Shown: positions 54,443 to 64,000 of the stretch, piece after piece
How the letters are laid out: every line of letters begins with the position of its first letter
How positions within the stretch are numbered: the first letter of the stretch is position 1
NCBI GenBank assembly: GCA_948146395.1
Contig: OX411558.1
Span: forward strand, 51,097,622-51,161,621
Direction: 5' to 3'
Length of the DNA: 64,000 nt
Origin: Fragum whitleyi
Lineage: Eukaryota > Mollusca > Bivalvia > Cardiida > Cardiidae
Translations under genes and position numbers: made by a program
The notes under the pieces: model-generated
Database searches by the model: none
Told to the model about the DNA's origin: nothing
The model's input: the letters and a program-made list of their open reading frames with translations, nothing else

Positions 54443-54713
54443 TCGGGGGGGGGGGGGGGGGCATATTGTTTTACTGTTGTCTGTCTGTCAGTTAGTCAGA
54501 TGCAAAACATAACCAAAAACCCCTTACCATTGCCATTTACTTCAAGGCTATTCAAAATTACAAATTGCTCATATTTGGCTTGAAGATAGGTCTCCATGAA
54601 GGGCATCAACAGATACCGAGGTCAATGGTATTAGAAAAGGTCATCTGTCAAGGTCAAAAGTTAAAAGATTGCAGTTTTGAGGGGCATTACTGTTTCACAA
54701 ACACATCTTGCTG
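54443..54713 (+). mobile_element. GGGGCATATTGTTTTAC element, copy 2
   Basis: A 17-G run (54445-54461) replaces the short G stretch at the left end. Then TTGTCTGTCTGTCAG, CATTTGGCTTGAAGATAGG-like, GGTCATCTGTCAAGGTC and TTTCACAAACACATCTTG follow. Confidence 0.75.
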
Positions 54714-54896
54714 TCTTAGGTAGTTCCAATTGATAAAAGAGGAGTAGCATGAGTTTTCAACTGGAGTATGACAAGAATCAGTCTCATGAATTCAATTTTA
54801 CATTTGGAGAATGAATGAAGGTTTTGGAGTCAGTAAAGACTATGAACAGCCTGCACAGATGTGCAGTCTGATCTTAGCCTATACTGCTTACTTTTT

Positions 54897-55314
54897 AGCT
54901 CACCTGAGCACGAAGTGCTCAAGGCGATCTGTTTTGATCATCCAATGTATGTCGTCCATCCTCCACAATGTCTTAAAACATCTTTTCCTCCTAAACCTGT
55001 AAGCCAATCTTGATGAAACTTGGCAGGGATGTTCCTTGGATCAAATTCTACCAAAGTTGTTCAAATAATTGAATTTTATCTGGTTTGTTCACTTCATGCT
55101 CCTATATTCAAATAAGGTCTGTGCCAAGTATTCCCTTTTTAAAAATAAACAAAGTAGGAAACAATTCAACTGAAGTCTTTGTTGAAAAAATCCAATGGTA
55201 TTAATCAAATGTAAAAAATCATCTCCTTGTTGACATCTGCCTATTTAATTGATGTGATGTCCAAGGGGGTCAAAGAGACTCAGGTGAGTGATCTAGGACC
55301 ATCATGATCCTCTA
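54897..55314 (+). mobile_element. AGCTCACCTGAGCAC element, short copy
   Basis: AGCTCACCTGAGCACGAAGT start, one internal unit with TCTTTTCCTCCTAAACC and AACTTGGCAGGGATGTTCC, and the end CAGGTGAGTGATCTAGGACC, CATGATCCTCT. Only one or two units are present, against 14 in the copy at 32002. Confidence 0.75.
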
Positions 55315-55319
55315 ATGTT

Positions 55320-55890
55320 CAAATTACAGGAAAACATAAACTGGACTGGTTGAATGGTTGAAATGACCCCAAAATTGTCAATATATTTGAAACAAGTCAG
55401 ATTCAGGTTAACATTATACCATCTAGTAATGGGTGATGAGACTCGGGTTTAGTCACCCGATGTCTTAATTATAGTCTTGAAATTGTCATCAATAAGGTCG
55501 ATATCCCCGATATTCTCCATTACGGCTGGATGTTGTGTCTGGTTTTGTGTAGTTTGAAGTCGATGAGCGTGAAAGCATGTCGATTTATTAGCGTGACAGC
55601 TGTTTGAGTGTGCGAACTTGTTCAATAGGATTTGTATTGATGATTCATTGATGGAAAATAATGTGGGGAAATTTTATTGTGTTTCATCTTATATGTAGCT
55701 GTGAAAAAAAAACAAAAAAACAAAAAAGCAAATCAAAAACATACTTATGTGTTTCAAATTATGTAGATTAAATTATGTTCTAACATATTTTGGTGTACAA
55801 TAAAACCTCAAAACCTCATCAAAATTGCATTAAAATCTAAGTGCTGAAAGCACTTGATGGGCTTATTTTGAATTAGTATTTATTTTGAAA
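55320..55890. other. Unassigned intron 4 sequence
   Basis: 55430-55620 is locally richer in CG (GTCGATATCCCCGATATTC, GAAGTCGATGAGCG). No gene seen. Confidence 0.4.
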
Positions 55891-55894
55891 ATAT

Positions 55895-56036
55895 GTTCAA
55901 GTATAAATTTTCTAAAGTAGAAGGATAATCAGGTCGTATAGACTAAGATCAGATTGCACATATGTGTAGGCTGATCTTGATCTACACCTACTGTCCAAAC
56001 AAGAATATTCTAGTGTTTAGCATGAAATGGGTTACG
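55895..56036. mobile_element. TTAA MITE family 2, right-half relic
   Basis: GACTAAGATCAGATTGCACA and GTGTTTAGCATGAAATGGGTTA. Confidence 0.45.
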
Positions 56037-56179
56037 TTTTCAAAGGAATCATTTTTACTGAGAAAATATATTTGAAAATTTGGAAGTTCTTTGCCAGTAT
56101 GGTTTTTCAAAATTCAAAACAATCCCTTATGTATTGACTTAGTAATCCTTAGTTAAACAATCCCTTAAATTTACAAAGG

Positions 56180-56795
56180 ATTTAAAAGTTAGGTGGTCGT
56201 TCTGTCACGAACCTATCATTGGGTGCTCCAGCTTCCGAAATATGACAGGCATAAGTGTTAGATCTCAGAGGGCTTTAACCTGGAAAAGACACAAATAAAA
56301 CCACTATTGTTTAACATCAGTTATAATTTAAGCACTTTGAACTTCTACAATCTAGCATTAATCAATTCGTGTAATAGATTGATAATGGCTTAGCCCTAAG
56401 CCATTCAATAATTAGTGCTTTGAAAATAAAATGACAGCCTTTTAGTGCACTTCATTTTATAACTCTTTCATTTTATCAAAGCTTTGCTATTTCCAGAGAA
56501 AACTGGATGCATCAGGGCTCGTGTTTGACCCTTAAACCAGGGTTTTGACCCCCCAAAAATCTAAAAAAATATCTTAATATGACCCCTAGAATATTCTCCC
56601 AAGGGGGTCATTTTGACCCCCTTGAGAGAAATTACTAAGGGTCAAAATGTGCATTGTCATTATTTGTTGCCGTTGTTGTTGGTTCAAAGAATCCAATGTA
56701 CTTTAAACTGAACTGATGACAGCAGTCTACAAAAAGCCCCAAAAATTCTGGGATGTCAACTTATGACGCAATTTTTTTTTTTTTGAAAGATTAGA
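56180..56795. other. Intron 4, SINE scrap and unassigned sequence
   Basis: GGGTGCTCCAGCTTCCGAAA at 56220-56240 is a SINE-body fragment. The GACCCCCCAAAAATC/GACCCCCTTGAGAG stretch near 56545-56640 is locally repetitive. Confidence 0.45.
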
Positions 56796-57075
56796 TTGAT
56801 TGATTGATTGAATGGAGTTTAACACTGCTTTCAACATTTTTCCAGTTATATCGCGGCGGCTGGAGCACCTAACAATGGTTTCCTGGTGTGTCTCCCACCA
56901 GTACAACCAACACATCCTTTCCTAGCCTCCAGCTGCTATCTCACATAGGTCTACGATTATCAACCCATTGGTGACAGACAAATATCCGGAAAGAATGAGT
57001 GCCACCATCAGGGATCGAACCCAAGACCTCTAGATTGACAGTCTGACGCGCTACTAACTGCACTTTGACGGCAGC
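56796..57075 (-). mobile_element. tRNA-derived SINE with 13-bp target duplication
   Basis: TTGAAAGATTAGA at 56783-56795 and 57076-57088. A full-length copy with intact TATATCGCGGCGGCTGGAG and the B-box complement GGATCGAACCC. Confidence 0.92.
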
Positions 57076-57107
57076 TTGAAAGATTAGAATATTGGGGTAT
57101 ACTGATC

Positions 57108-57178
57108 ATGTGAAAAGCAGACGTAATGTTATTAAAATAATGTTGAAAGTGATATTAAACCCCATTCAATCAATCAGT
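57108..57178 (+). mobile_element. SINE 3' end fragment
   Basis: AATAATGTTGAAAGTGATAT and TTAAACCCCATTCAATCAAT only. Confidence 0.65.
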
Positions 57179-57298
57179 GAATTGATAAAACATATTGCTA
57201 CCACAAGTATAATACTATAACTGTACGTAATTTCAGTTGGATTAGTTTTGCCTAAAATTTGTATTGTGAAATTTGAATAAACATTTTGATTGACTCGA

Positions 57299-57366
57299 GG
57301 GCACAAAACAATTGTAACTGCCTATATGTTTATAGGCAGTTACAATCGTTTTGCACTGAGCCATCA
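57299..57366. repeat. Palindrome of the ACAGTTGTAACTGCC family
   Basis: GGGCACAAAACAATTGTAAC and TGCC pair with GGCAGTTACAATCGTTTTGC. The loop is TATATGTTTATA. Confidence 0.78.
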
Positions 57367-57724
57367 ATTTGAAATTGGAATATAAATAGGTAATTACTAT
57401 GGTAACCAAATACTGATAATGGTCAATTAAAGACTAGAATAGAAATGATTGTATCAATAAAAGTTGATCATTTAGACAAAGGAGACTGACCCATAGTGCT
57501 AATTACAACTCAGATTTCTGGTGTGCGGGGTTGTGTGGAGATTGTGTGGGGTATTTTTGAAATGAGTCCCTTCTGATACGTTTATGGAATCAAAGCACTG
57601 AAAGTACTGATGGTGAACGAATCTGTTGGCATTCTAAAGTTATATATTGAATTCGTTGAGAAAAGATAAATTATAAATATAAAAACTAATCAAGGGAAAG
57701 TGTCTCGTCAAAATTCTAAATTCA

Positions 57725-57800
57725 AAGAATGAGAAAGAGAGGAAAAGAAAGGTAGAGAGAGTGACAGACAGAGACAGACCGATAGACAGAGAGCGATAAG
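57725..57800 (+). repeat. GAGA/GACA-rich simple repeat
   Basis: GAGAAAGAGAGGAAAAGAAAG grading into GACAGACAGAGACAGACCGA. Confidence 0.65.
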
Positions 57801-58224
57801 CCTAGAGAAAAGAAAACAGGCAACTATAGTGTCTAGACTAATGATTCTTTTCTTAACTCAAAAAATAGCAGTCAGAAAGGAAATTCAATTTCCACATGCG
57901 GAACCCATATTGTAGCAGATTAAACAGCAGTCTTTCTGCATTTTGACTTTTAAGCGTTATCCGCTATGGCTCTGGTACGACCTGAATGCCCCCCCCCCCC
58001 ATCCTCCGAATTAAAAGACCGCTGTTTCGTAATTGTAATTACAGGGTTTTGGTCTCTTTCGGTAATATTCAGTCTTGTGAAAGAATAATCATCTGATGCC
58101 AGTGCGTAAAAGTGAATTAAAAAACAAACAAAAAAAAAAAAAACAATTCGATGAAATCTATGTAGGAAGGTATTTTGTACAGCTAATGAATTGTCAAAAT
58201 ATAGTCGTTGTTTAAATTCTATTG

Positions 58225-58375
58225 CTCCTTCCAAACGGCAGATAATCGTAAACCTAAGAGGGTAGAAGATGGCAGCTACGTACGGATGTATGCTCATTAT
58301 AGTTCTGGTGCGAGAAATACCAATTTCCATATTAAGGTAAAGATGCTCCAGTCCACAGGCGATTGATTCACAATC
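58225..58375 (+). mobile_element. Decayed SINE body
   Basis: CGGCAGATAATCGTAAACCT, GCAGCTACGTACGGATGT, GGTGCGAGAAATACCA and GATGCTCCAG are in SINE order. A 156-residue minus-strand ORF crosses it and is an accident. Confidence 0.55.
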
Positions 58376-58439
58376 CAAGTTTCGTTTTCTGTAATATTTT
58401 ACATACTTCCGGTAAAACAAATAGATGAATGATTGTATT

Positions 58440-60160
58440 GAGGAAATTCTAGAGCCTCCGAGGGATAGAAGCGCTACTATACAGTTGTAGTTACGATGTC
58501 AAGAACTTTGAAAAAAAATCCATTCGATGTTTAAATTTGAAATTAGGTCTATCGTGTTAGGATATTTATTCATTTGATTCTTTTATTTATTTATCTATTC
58601 ACGACATTCACATATTAACAGTAAATCGTACCGAGATTGCTATATCCCCTGTTTTCCGGCCTTGTTTGAAACGAAAAAAAAAAACAAAAACAAAACAAAA
58701 AAAAAAAACCAGGAAATTGAATTTGGGTAATATGATACAAAAATACCCGTAACCGAAGATATTTACATTACACAAGTATGCAACAACAAGCCTTAAGATA
58801 AAAACGGGATTTAAGCAAGAGGTGTAAATTTGGTAGTTGAGAACATAAGTTGTCTGGTAATGGTTTAAATTTTATTTCATATCAACGTTGGTCACGGTCA
58901 AGTGGTGCGTGTTTATGTTTCAATGAGAATTTAGACGCGCCCTCCCTAATAAACGCGCTCCCCCATAAATACGATTCCCAGGCCCTTGATTATACGATCA
59001 ACAGCATCCAACCGTCCATGGTCCGTGGTGAAAAATCCGGTCTCGAATTTAAATTCAAAAACTGCTACTCCACGACGTAATGTTCATTAGATTGTGGGTT
59101 AACTATCTTAAATTCCTATCAGGATAAGGCTGGTTGCGTCATTAAAAGATCGTTCAACATCTAAAAAACTAGCGCGTCCTAAATCGCGCAGTCTTCCGGA
59201 AGTGCGAAAGGTTAAAATTTAACACAAAATTAAAACTATTCTCGTTATTCTTCATAAGTCACATGCGAACAAAATCCCCTTTCGTTGTTACGAAAATGTT
59301 TCTGAAATCATTTCACCTTCTGCAAATATACAAAATATCCGAGTCAAATGATTAAATCCTAATCACAATTCATACTGTTAAAATAGGAAAAAACCCGTAA
59401 AATCTCGTGTGTGACTTATTTCAAAAGCGACGTCGCCGCTTGCAAGAATCTGGGGACTTCAAAGGGTGCCGACACGCGGTGACCCAGCTAGCTCCAGACG
59501 TTTTGTGTTTTCACTACGAAACACTTTCATTTCATGTACCGGGTGCATTTACACATCACGAAATTTTAGGATTTAATACAGGATTATTTATTTCATACGT
59601 GAATAGGTAATGATTTATTAGACCGCTTTGTCCATCGGTAGCGGAACATTGAATATTGCATCGTCTGGAACTTCCTACCTTGTACAAATAATAACAATAA
59701 TAATAATCTCAGCTTCTGCTACCACAATCACTTGCTTTTGAAAGCTGCAATTAATGGTCGAGGGTGACCTTATTTCGATAGATGACTTAAAATGACAGAA
59801 TTACAATTCATTAGCTAACATTTTATTTTATTTTTTAAATCTATAGCCTTAATAGATAAATAGAAAAGCGTATTGGGTAGCGTACGTATTTCAATCGATA
59901 ATTACGAAATTGTTAACAGTTTGCTTCTCTTTGGTACCAAAATACGTATTTTTTTTAATTAAGTAAAAGAGTCTGAAATAATAGCGCCCCCACGACGTTT
60001 TGCATCGCGCTCGGGTGCGTTTAATAGGAGAAATACGACAGAAACATTTAATTCGTTTGTAAACTTGACCTTTCGTAACTTATAAGCAAAGACTTCATTC
60101 ATAAGAAGGCAGGTAAAATCGTTGTAGGTCATCACGTGGGATATGGCCAATCAGGGGTGT
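58440..60160. promoter_or_regulatory. CpG-richer unique region upstream of exon 5
   Basis: Dense in CG compared with surrounding intron, for example ACTAGCGCGTCCTAAATCGC, CAAAAGCGACGTCGCCGC, GTGCCGACACGCGGTGACCC. A palindromic ETS-type site CTTCCGGAAG is at 59193-59202. It is largely free of the repeat families found elsewhere. Candidate alternative promoter or enhancer for a 3' isoform or for a neighbouring gene. No first exon with a phase fitting exon 5 was found. Confidence 0.3.
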
Positions 60161-60164
60161 GTAG

Positions 60165-60572
60165 AAGTTCAAGAGTTCACGACCTCAATAAACACACATT
60201 TCCGGCAAATTACTACAAGTTGCAATAGCGAAGGTTTAAATCAAAAACATAGTATCTGTCTATACAGTGTACAGACACATCCCATGTTTTTGCTCTCAAG
60301 TCTCGACAATCTTACGCCGATCAAAAATTCGCTCGTATAGACATTCCAAGATATTTTTGTGTTTTTAAAGGGTAATTTTCATTATCTTCACTTGATGAAG
60401 AAAGCTAGAATCATGCATTTCACGATACAAACAGTGATTTTGTAGAGAGAAGTATCTAGAGATACTAAATTGAATCTAAAGAGGTACTGCTTTATTTAAA
60501 ACCTATTAAGATCCTACAGGATTTTCCATACACGGTATATAACACTGGTGAACGAAAATTTCGTTCACCAAA
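60165..60572 (+). repeat. 400-bp repeat ending in GTTCACC hairpin, copy 2
   Basis: Same order of blocks as 47450-47853, ending in GGTGAACGAAAATTTCGTTC and ACC. The hairpin arms are conserved although the loop differs. Confidence 0.8.
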
Positions 60573-60689
60573 AAACTATTTTTTTATTGCAGAGATTAAT
60601 ACCAGGTACTTTTATTAATATGTGAGATGGGAAAAGGTAGGAATTTCTGATTTTATATACAGATTACATTAAAAATAAAATTAATGAAT

Positions 60690-61880
60690 TAGTCATAGAA
60701 TTGATTTAAGCCAGTGTGTGACATTTCCAACAATTTTATGTGTGCTTGCTGGACATACTTCGAACAGCCTGGACAATCACTCAGTGTATTTAACCCTTGT
60801 CATGCTGAATAAATATCTATGCAAAATAACACTCATGTCAAAGTGATAAAGGCTCTGTTACTCATATTTCTTTTGAAAATGCAGTCTTTATACATTTTTT
60901 GTCAACGTAGGCAAATAGGCATTTCCAACAATTTTATGTTTGTCTGATGACCAGTCTCCAAGAAGCCTGATCAACCCCTTTTTGATGAGGACAAAGGCGC
61001 CAAGGCTATAGCAATACCTTGTGTTTTCTCTGAAAACAGTAGGATTCGACACTAAGGGGAGTCCAGGAGTCTGAGACTTTTCATTTTCCTGGCAGGGCTC
61101 TTTTGTTATGCAAGAAAGGAGTCCAATGGTCTCCTTGACCCTATCCGTCTATCAAAATTTTAAATCTGCAAAATCTTAAATCTGTTTAATTGTTTTGAGG
61201 AAACATTTGCTTGCATTTAGCCATTTACAAATGAATTTGAAAGAAAAGGTTATCAACCTAACTGGTGAGCAACTATTGGGAAAAGAAGAAATTGCCTGTA
61301 ACGAGCAATTTCTTCTTTTCCACAATAGTTTCGATCCTTACCAGTACAAAATTCAGACTCCTTACTTCTAGCTTGCACTCCTTGATTTCATGATTTTGGA
61401 GTCCCCTGGACTACTTGCTCTCAAAAGTAAGTGTCAAACCCTGAGCAGCTGAGCTGAAAATGCAGAAGGTGAAATACTTGATTGTTGATGGGTTAGAATA
61501 TAAATATGTACGTCATTTAATAGACCTGGGATATTTCTTAAAATTATAAATAGATTTGATGACTCTTAAAACGGACTACACCTAAAATCAGGTGTAAATC
61601 TTACAATTTTCTATATACAGATGATGTAGCTGAAGTTTATATACAATGTCAGATTTGGATAAAATAGGAAATATGAGTTTTATGGACAGGTATTATTTTA
61701 CGAATATTAATCCTCAGGGTTCTAAGGGATGCAAGTTTTTGGGCGTCTGAGACTCTTAAATAAGTGGCCAGCTCTCAAAATTTTCAGATATGAGTCTTAA
61801 GGACCCTCTGGGGATCAACTCAAGAAAAGCATTGAAGACTGTTTTAAACATGTTTTAAAAATGAAAAATATTGAGAAAAA
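60690..61880. other. Intron 4 with fragments of several families
   Basis: A GTGTGTGACATTTCCAAC MITE end at 60712-60735, a TTAACCCTTGTCATGCTGAA left end at 60790, and a diverged GAAGAAATTGCC/GAGCAATTTCTTC palindrome at 61280-61325. No intact element. Confidence 0.55.
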
Positions 61881-62430
61881 CATTCTTTTAATGAAGAAAA
61901 TGCTGTAACCCAGCATTTTTATGCCCCTGTATCGAAAGTTCAGGGGTATATTGTTTTACTATTATCAGTCTGTCTGTCTGTCTGTCCGTCCGTTGGTCTG
62001 TCTGTCTGTCCGTTTGCAAAAGTTAACCAAAAAACTTGACATTGCCAATATCTTCAAGCCTATTCAAGATACAAGGCTAATATTTGGCATGATTATAGAT
62101 ATCAATGATCCACATCCGCTGGTACCAAAGTCAAGGTCATGTGACAAGGTCAAGGTCATCTGTCAAAGTCAAACATTGAAAAAAAAATGCTGTTACGGGG
62201 CATTCGTGTTTCACAAACACATCTTGTCTTCATTTAAGAAAATGTTTTCTCCCCATTAATACAAACTAAAGGATGACTTTTCTCTTAGATATTCTAGTAC
62301 TGTTGCAAGATTTTATCTGGTATTAACTTGTCCACGGACAAGTGGCCTAGAAAAATGTACTTGCCCCAAAGTTGAAAAGCCCGTGTCGGACAAGTCAGGC
62401 ATGGGAATTCCACAACTCTGGAGGTTTTAA
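61870..62430 (+). repeat. GGACAAGTGG repeat split by a 310-bp element
   Basis: GAAAATGCTGTAACCCAGCA is separated from CTTCATTTAAGAAAATGTTT by the element at 61918-62229, while the two are contiguous at 3760-3800. The right part contains GTCCACGGACAAGTGGCC. Confidence 0.8.
61918..62229 (+). mobile_element. GGGGCATATTG family element, copy 3
   Basis: TATGCCCCTGTATCG start, GTCTGTCTGTCTGTCC microsatellite, the conserved body to TTTCACAAACACATCTTGT. The exact ends are defined by the empty site. Confidence 0.82.
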
Positions 62431-62502
62431 AGTACCATTTCAAATAAATATTTTGAATCTTTATTTGTAAAATTCAACTTTTAATTGAAAATTCTTTTTC
62501 AG

Positions 62503-62630
62503 ATGTGCCAACTCCAAACAGAAAACGTGACTCGGATGAGACAAGATCGTCCAAATCTGGTGTTAGACGTACATCCTCGTCTAGATTGGCTCGAGAGACA
62601 AAGGGAGATAAGCAGAAACAGAATGAGGAG
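62503..62630 (+). CDS. Exon 5 of the supervillin-like gene
   Basis: 128 nt, with acceptor ATTCTTTTTCAG. The first two bases AT complete the Asp codon begun by G of exon 4, and then it reads VPTPNRKRDSDETRSSKSGV followed by a basic, Ser-rich stretch to KQKQNEE. It ends in phase 0 at GAG|GTATAG. If the GT is used as a donor the gene continues past the window; if read through, GTA TAG gives a Val and a stop at 62636. Splicing is favoured because no conserved domain has yet appeared and no close AATAAA follows, but the donor is only moderate. The residues are probably part of the same disordered region. Confidence 0.7.
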
Positions 62631-62639
62631 GTATAGATT

Positions 62640-63540
62640 GAAATGAGTTGTCCCCCTTTGATATTGTCTTTGTTGTTCATTTTCCCTGTTCAAATGACTA
62701 ATTCAATTAACACTACAATTTAAGAATAGTTTGTTTTAAAGATATGAATTGAAAGAGTTTTGATTTCTCTGGGTTTAAATTTTAAAACTACTTATATCTT
62801 TCTCAAGGAAATTATTAGAATTGTCTCAATTTTGGCAAAGGGGAATAATTGTTTTGAGATCAAAATGTGGAAACTTAGGTTAATACAAACTAACATACAG
62901 TCACTTATTTGCTGAGCAATGAATTCTTTGCTATAAATTTATGTAAGGTTACATTAAAGAAAGACATTATTACATGTAAGCAAAAGTCAGTGTCAAAATC
63001 TGATTTATTAAAAATAAAATTCAAAGTTGAATTTAGGTGCTCCAGCTTCTGAAATTCATTATATACCCTGCTACATGAATGAAAGTGATAAAATCATAAT
63101 TAGCTAACTTTGCTTGCATTTTAATTGTTTATTATATGTCAATCAAAAGACAGGATGTATTATATGATTACCTGTGGCTTCCACTTCTTTGTCCGGAGCA
63201 TAACTCTGTCACATTTCGTCTGATTGACTTGAAATGTAGCAGTTATGTTCCTCTATTGATTACAGAGTGCAGTGCACACAAACTGTTACTCTACCTAGCT
63301 TATTTTGGGGGGGGGGGGGGGTTCCCTTTGTTGTTTTACATACTTGGACATCCGGCAGTGTAACGTGCATATCTTGTGACAATTTTCCGCCTTATTTTGA
63401 CTCTTGTCAATAGTTTATGTAGTTTGCATTTTGCTAATTTTTGTTTGCACAATGTTACATTGATAGTTGAAGTAGGTAAACAATGCATTTTGCTAAAGCA
63501 AATTTAGAAAAAAAAATCACTTCATGCAGAAAGGAACAAA
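62640..63540. other. Sequence after exon 5, probably intron 5
   Basis: Contains a fragment of the CTTGTCCGGAGCATA element (63190-63345) with a 15-G run at 63307-63321, and a SINE scrap, AGGTGCTCCAGCTTCTGAAA, at 63035. AATAAA occurs near 63010 but would be about 380 bp past a read-through stop. Confidence 0.5.
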
Positions 63541-63547
63541 TCAGTCC

Positions 63548-63776
63548 TTAACCCTTTGCTGTTTAATCCCTGCTTTTTACGTGTCTGTGATTTTATGATT
63601 GAGAAATCATTGTGAAAAAAGAAGAAATTGCTTCTGACAAGCAATTTCTTCTTTTTCCACACTATTTTCTACCCTACTGAATCGTTATTTTTCAAATTAA
63701 ATCCACTTTAAATTTTCGTCTGCAAAACCTTTGGATTTGGACAGGTCCAAATTTTTTTAAAACAGGAAAGGGTTAA
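63548..63776. mobile_element. TTAA MITE family 1, copy 6
   Basis: TTAACCCTTTGCTGTTT and GGAAAGGGTTAA with the intact central palindrome. Very close to copies 2 to 4, so recent. Confidence 0.9.
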
Positions 63777-63779
63777 ATA

Positions 63780-64000
63780 ACCTCAAACCTTATCCTGCTG
63801 TTTAAGAAACTTGCCTGGGGTCTGCAGACATGCGGTCTGATCCCTAAGTTTACACAATCTTGTTTCTTAGACTGCATTATTATGTGGAAAACTGTAGCCA
63901 AACTGGTTGGAAATCAACGATGTATAATTTGTTTCTAGTTGATTTCACTAGATTTTGTGGATTCTTAGAATTGGCTGAAAAATTGCTTTTATTTCTCAAT
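63780..64000. other. Unassigned sequence to the right edge
   Basis: No feature recognised. Confidence 0.4.

Noticed and set aside
57950..58420. 156-residue minus-strand ORF
   Set aside because: It crosses a decayed SINE, an A-rich run and a C homopolymer; no domain and no splice support.
59407..59610. 67-residue ORF ending at a GTAATG donor-like site
   Set aside because: It has no ATG in frame and the phase was not supported.
47450..60572. LTR retrotransposon bounded by the two 400-bp repeats
   Set aside because: The repeats differ at many positions, and the 12 kb between them holds no gag or pol sequence but many unrelated elements.

Overview
The window is AT-rich animal nuclear DNA, most likely from a bivalve mollusc. 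The inference rests on GT-AG introns, the absence of bacterial-style gene packing, dense GGTCA-rich and GTCC/GTCT-rich interspersed repeats, many short foldback elements, and tRNA-derived SINEs, a mixture typical of bivalve introns. The species cannot be fixed from the sequence.

One protein-coding gene on the plus strand explains all the convincing coding sequence. Five exons join with matching phases: 5542-5670, 7604-12257, 13951-14027, 35899-36773 and 62503-62630. Introns are about 1.9, 1.7, 21.9 and 25.7 kb. The first visible exon opens in mid-codon, so the gene starts upstream of the window, or in an exon not recognised here. The last visible exon probably splices onward, so the gene likely continues past 64000. 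The visible part encodes roughly 1950 residues, almost all low-complexity, Ser/Lys/Glu-rich and probably disordered, broken by short charged helices. Two motifs (RLERIAKYKEERRKQLA and RRKLAEQRYG) resemble the N-terminal region of supervillin, the membrane-cytoskeleton linker whose gelsolin-like and headpiece domains would then lie beyond the right edge. This identity is a moderate-confidence inference. The giant exon also carries two internally repeated short motifs, KYGG(GG)x(D/E)(L/I)GT and FEF(S/T)(S/T)VYxKKD.

Three observations suggest isoform diversity. Part of the 129-nt exon 1 is tandemly repeated about five times in intron 1, with splice donors kept in most copies and at least one copy still open and phase-compatible. 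An ATG-initiated exon at 26674-26795, with a strong start context and a hydrophobic segment, ends in the phase needed to join exon 4. A strong acceptor at 45877 gives a phase-compatible, rapidly terminating alternative 3' exon.

The introns are a dense collection of non-autonomous mobile DNA: a tRNA-like SINE family (many copies, several with perfect target duplications), two TTAA-flanked MITE families that look piggyBac-like, a Tc1/mariner-like MITE, tandem-repeat elements starting AGCTCACCTGAGCAC (pearl/Helentron-like), GGTCA-rich elements, and several palindromic families. Nested insertions give clean relative ages and empty sites. No reverse transcriptase or transposase ORF was recognised. 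Two CpG-richer stretches, about 46.0-47.7 kb and 58.6-60.5 kb, stand out from the AT-rich background and share a 400-bp repeat; they may be regulatory.
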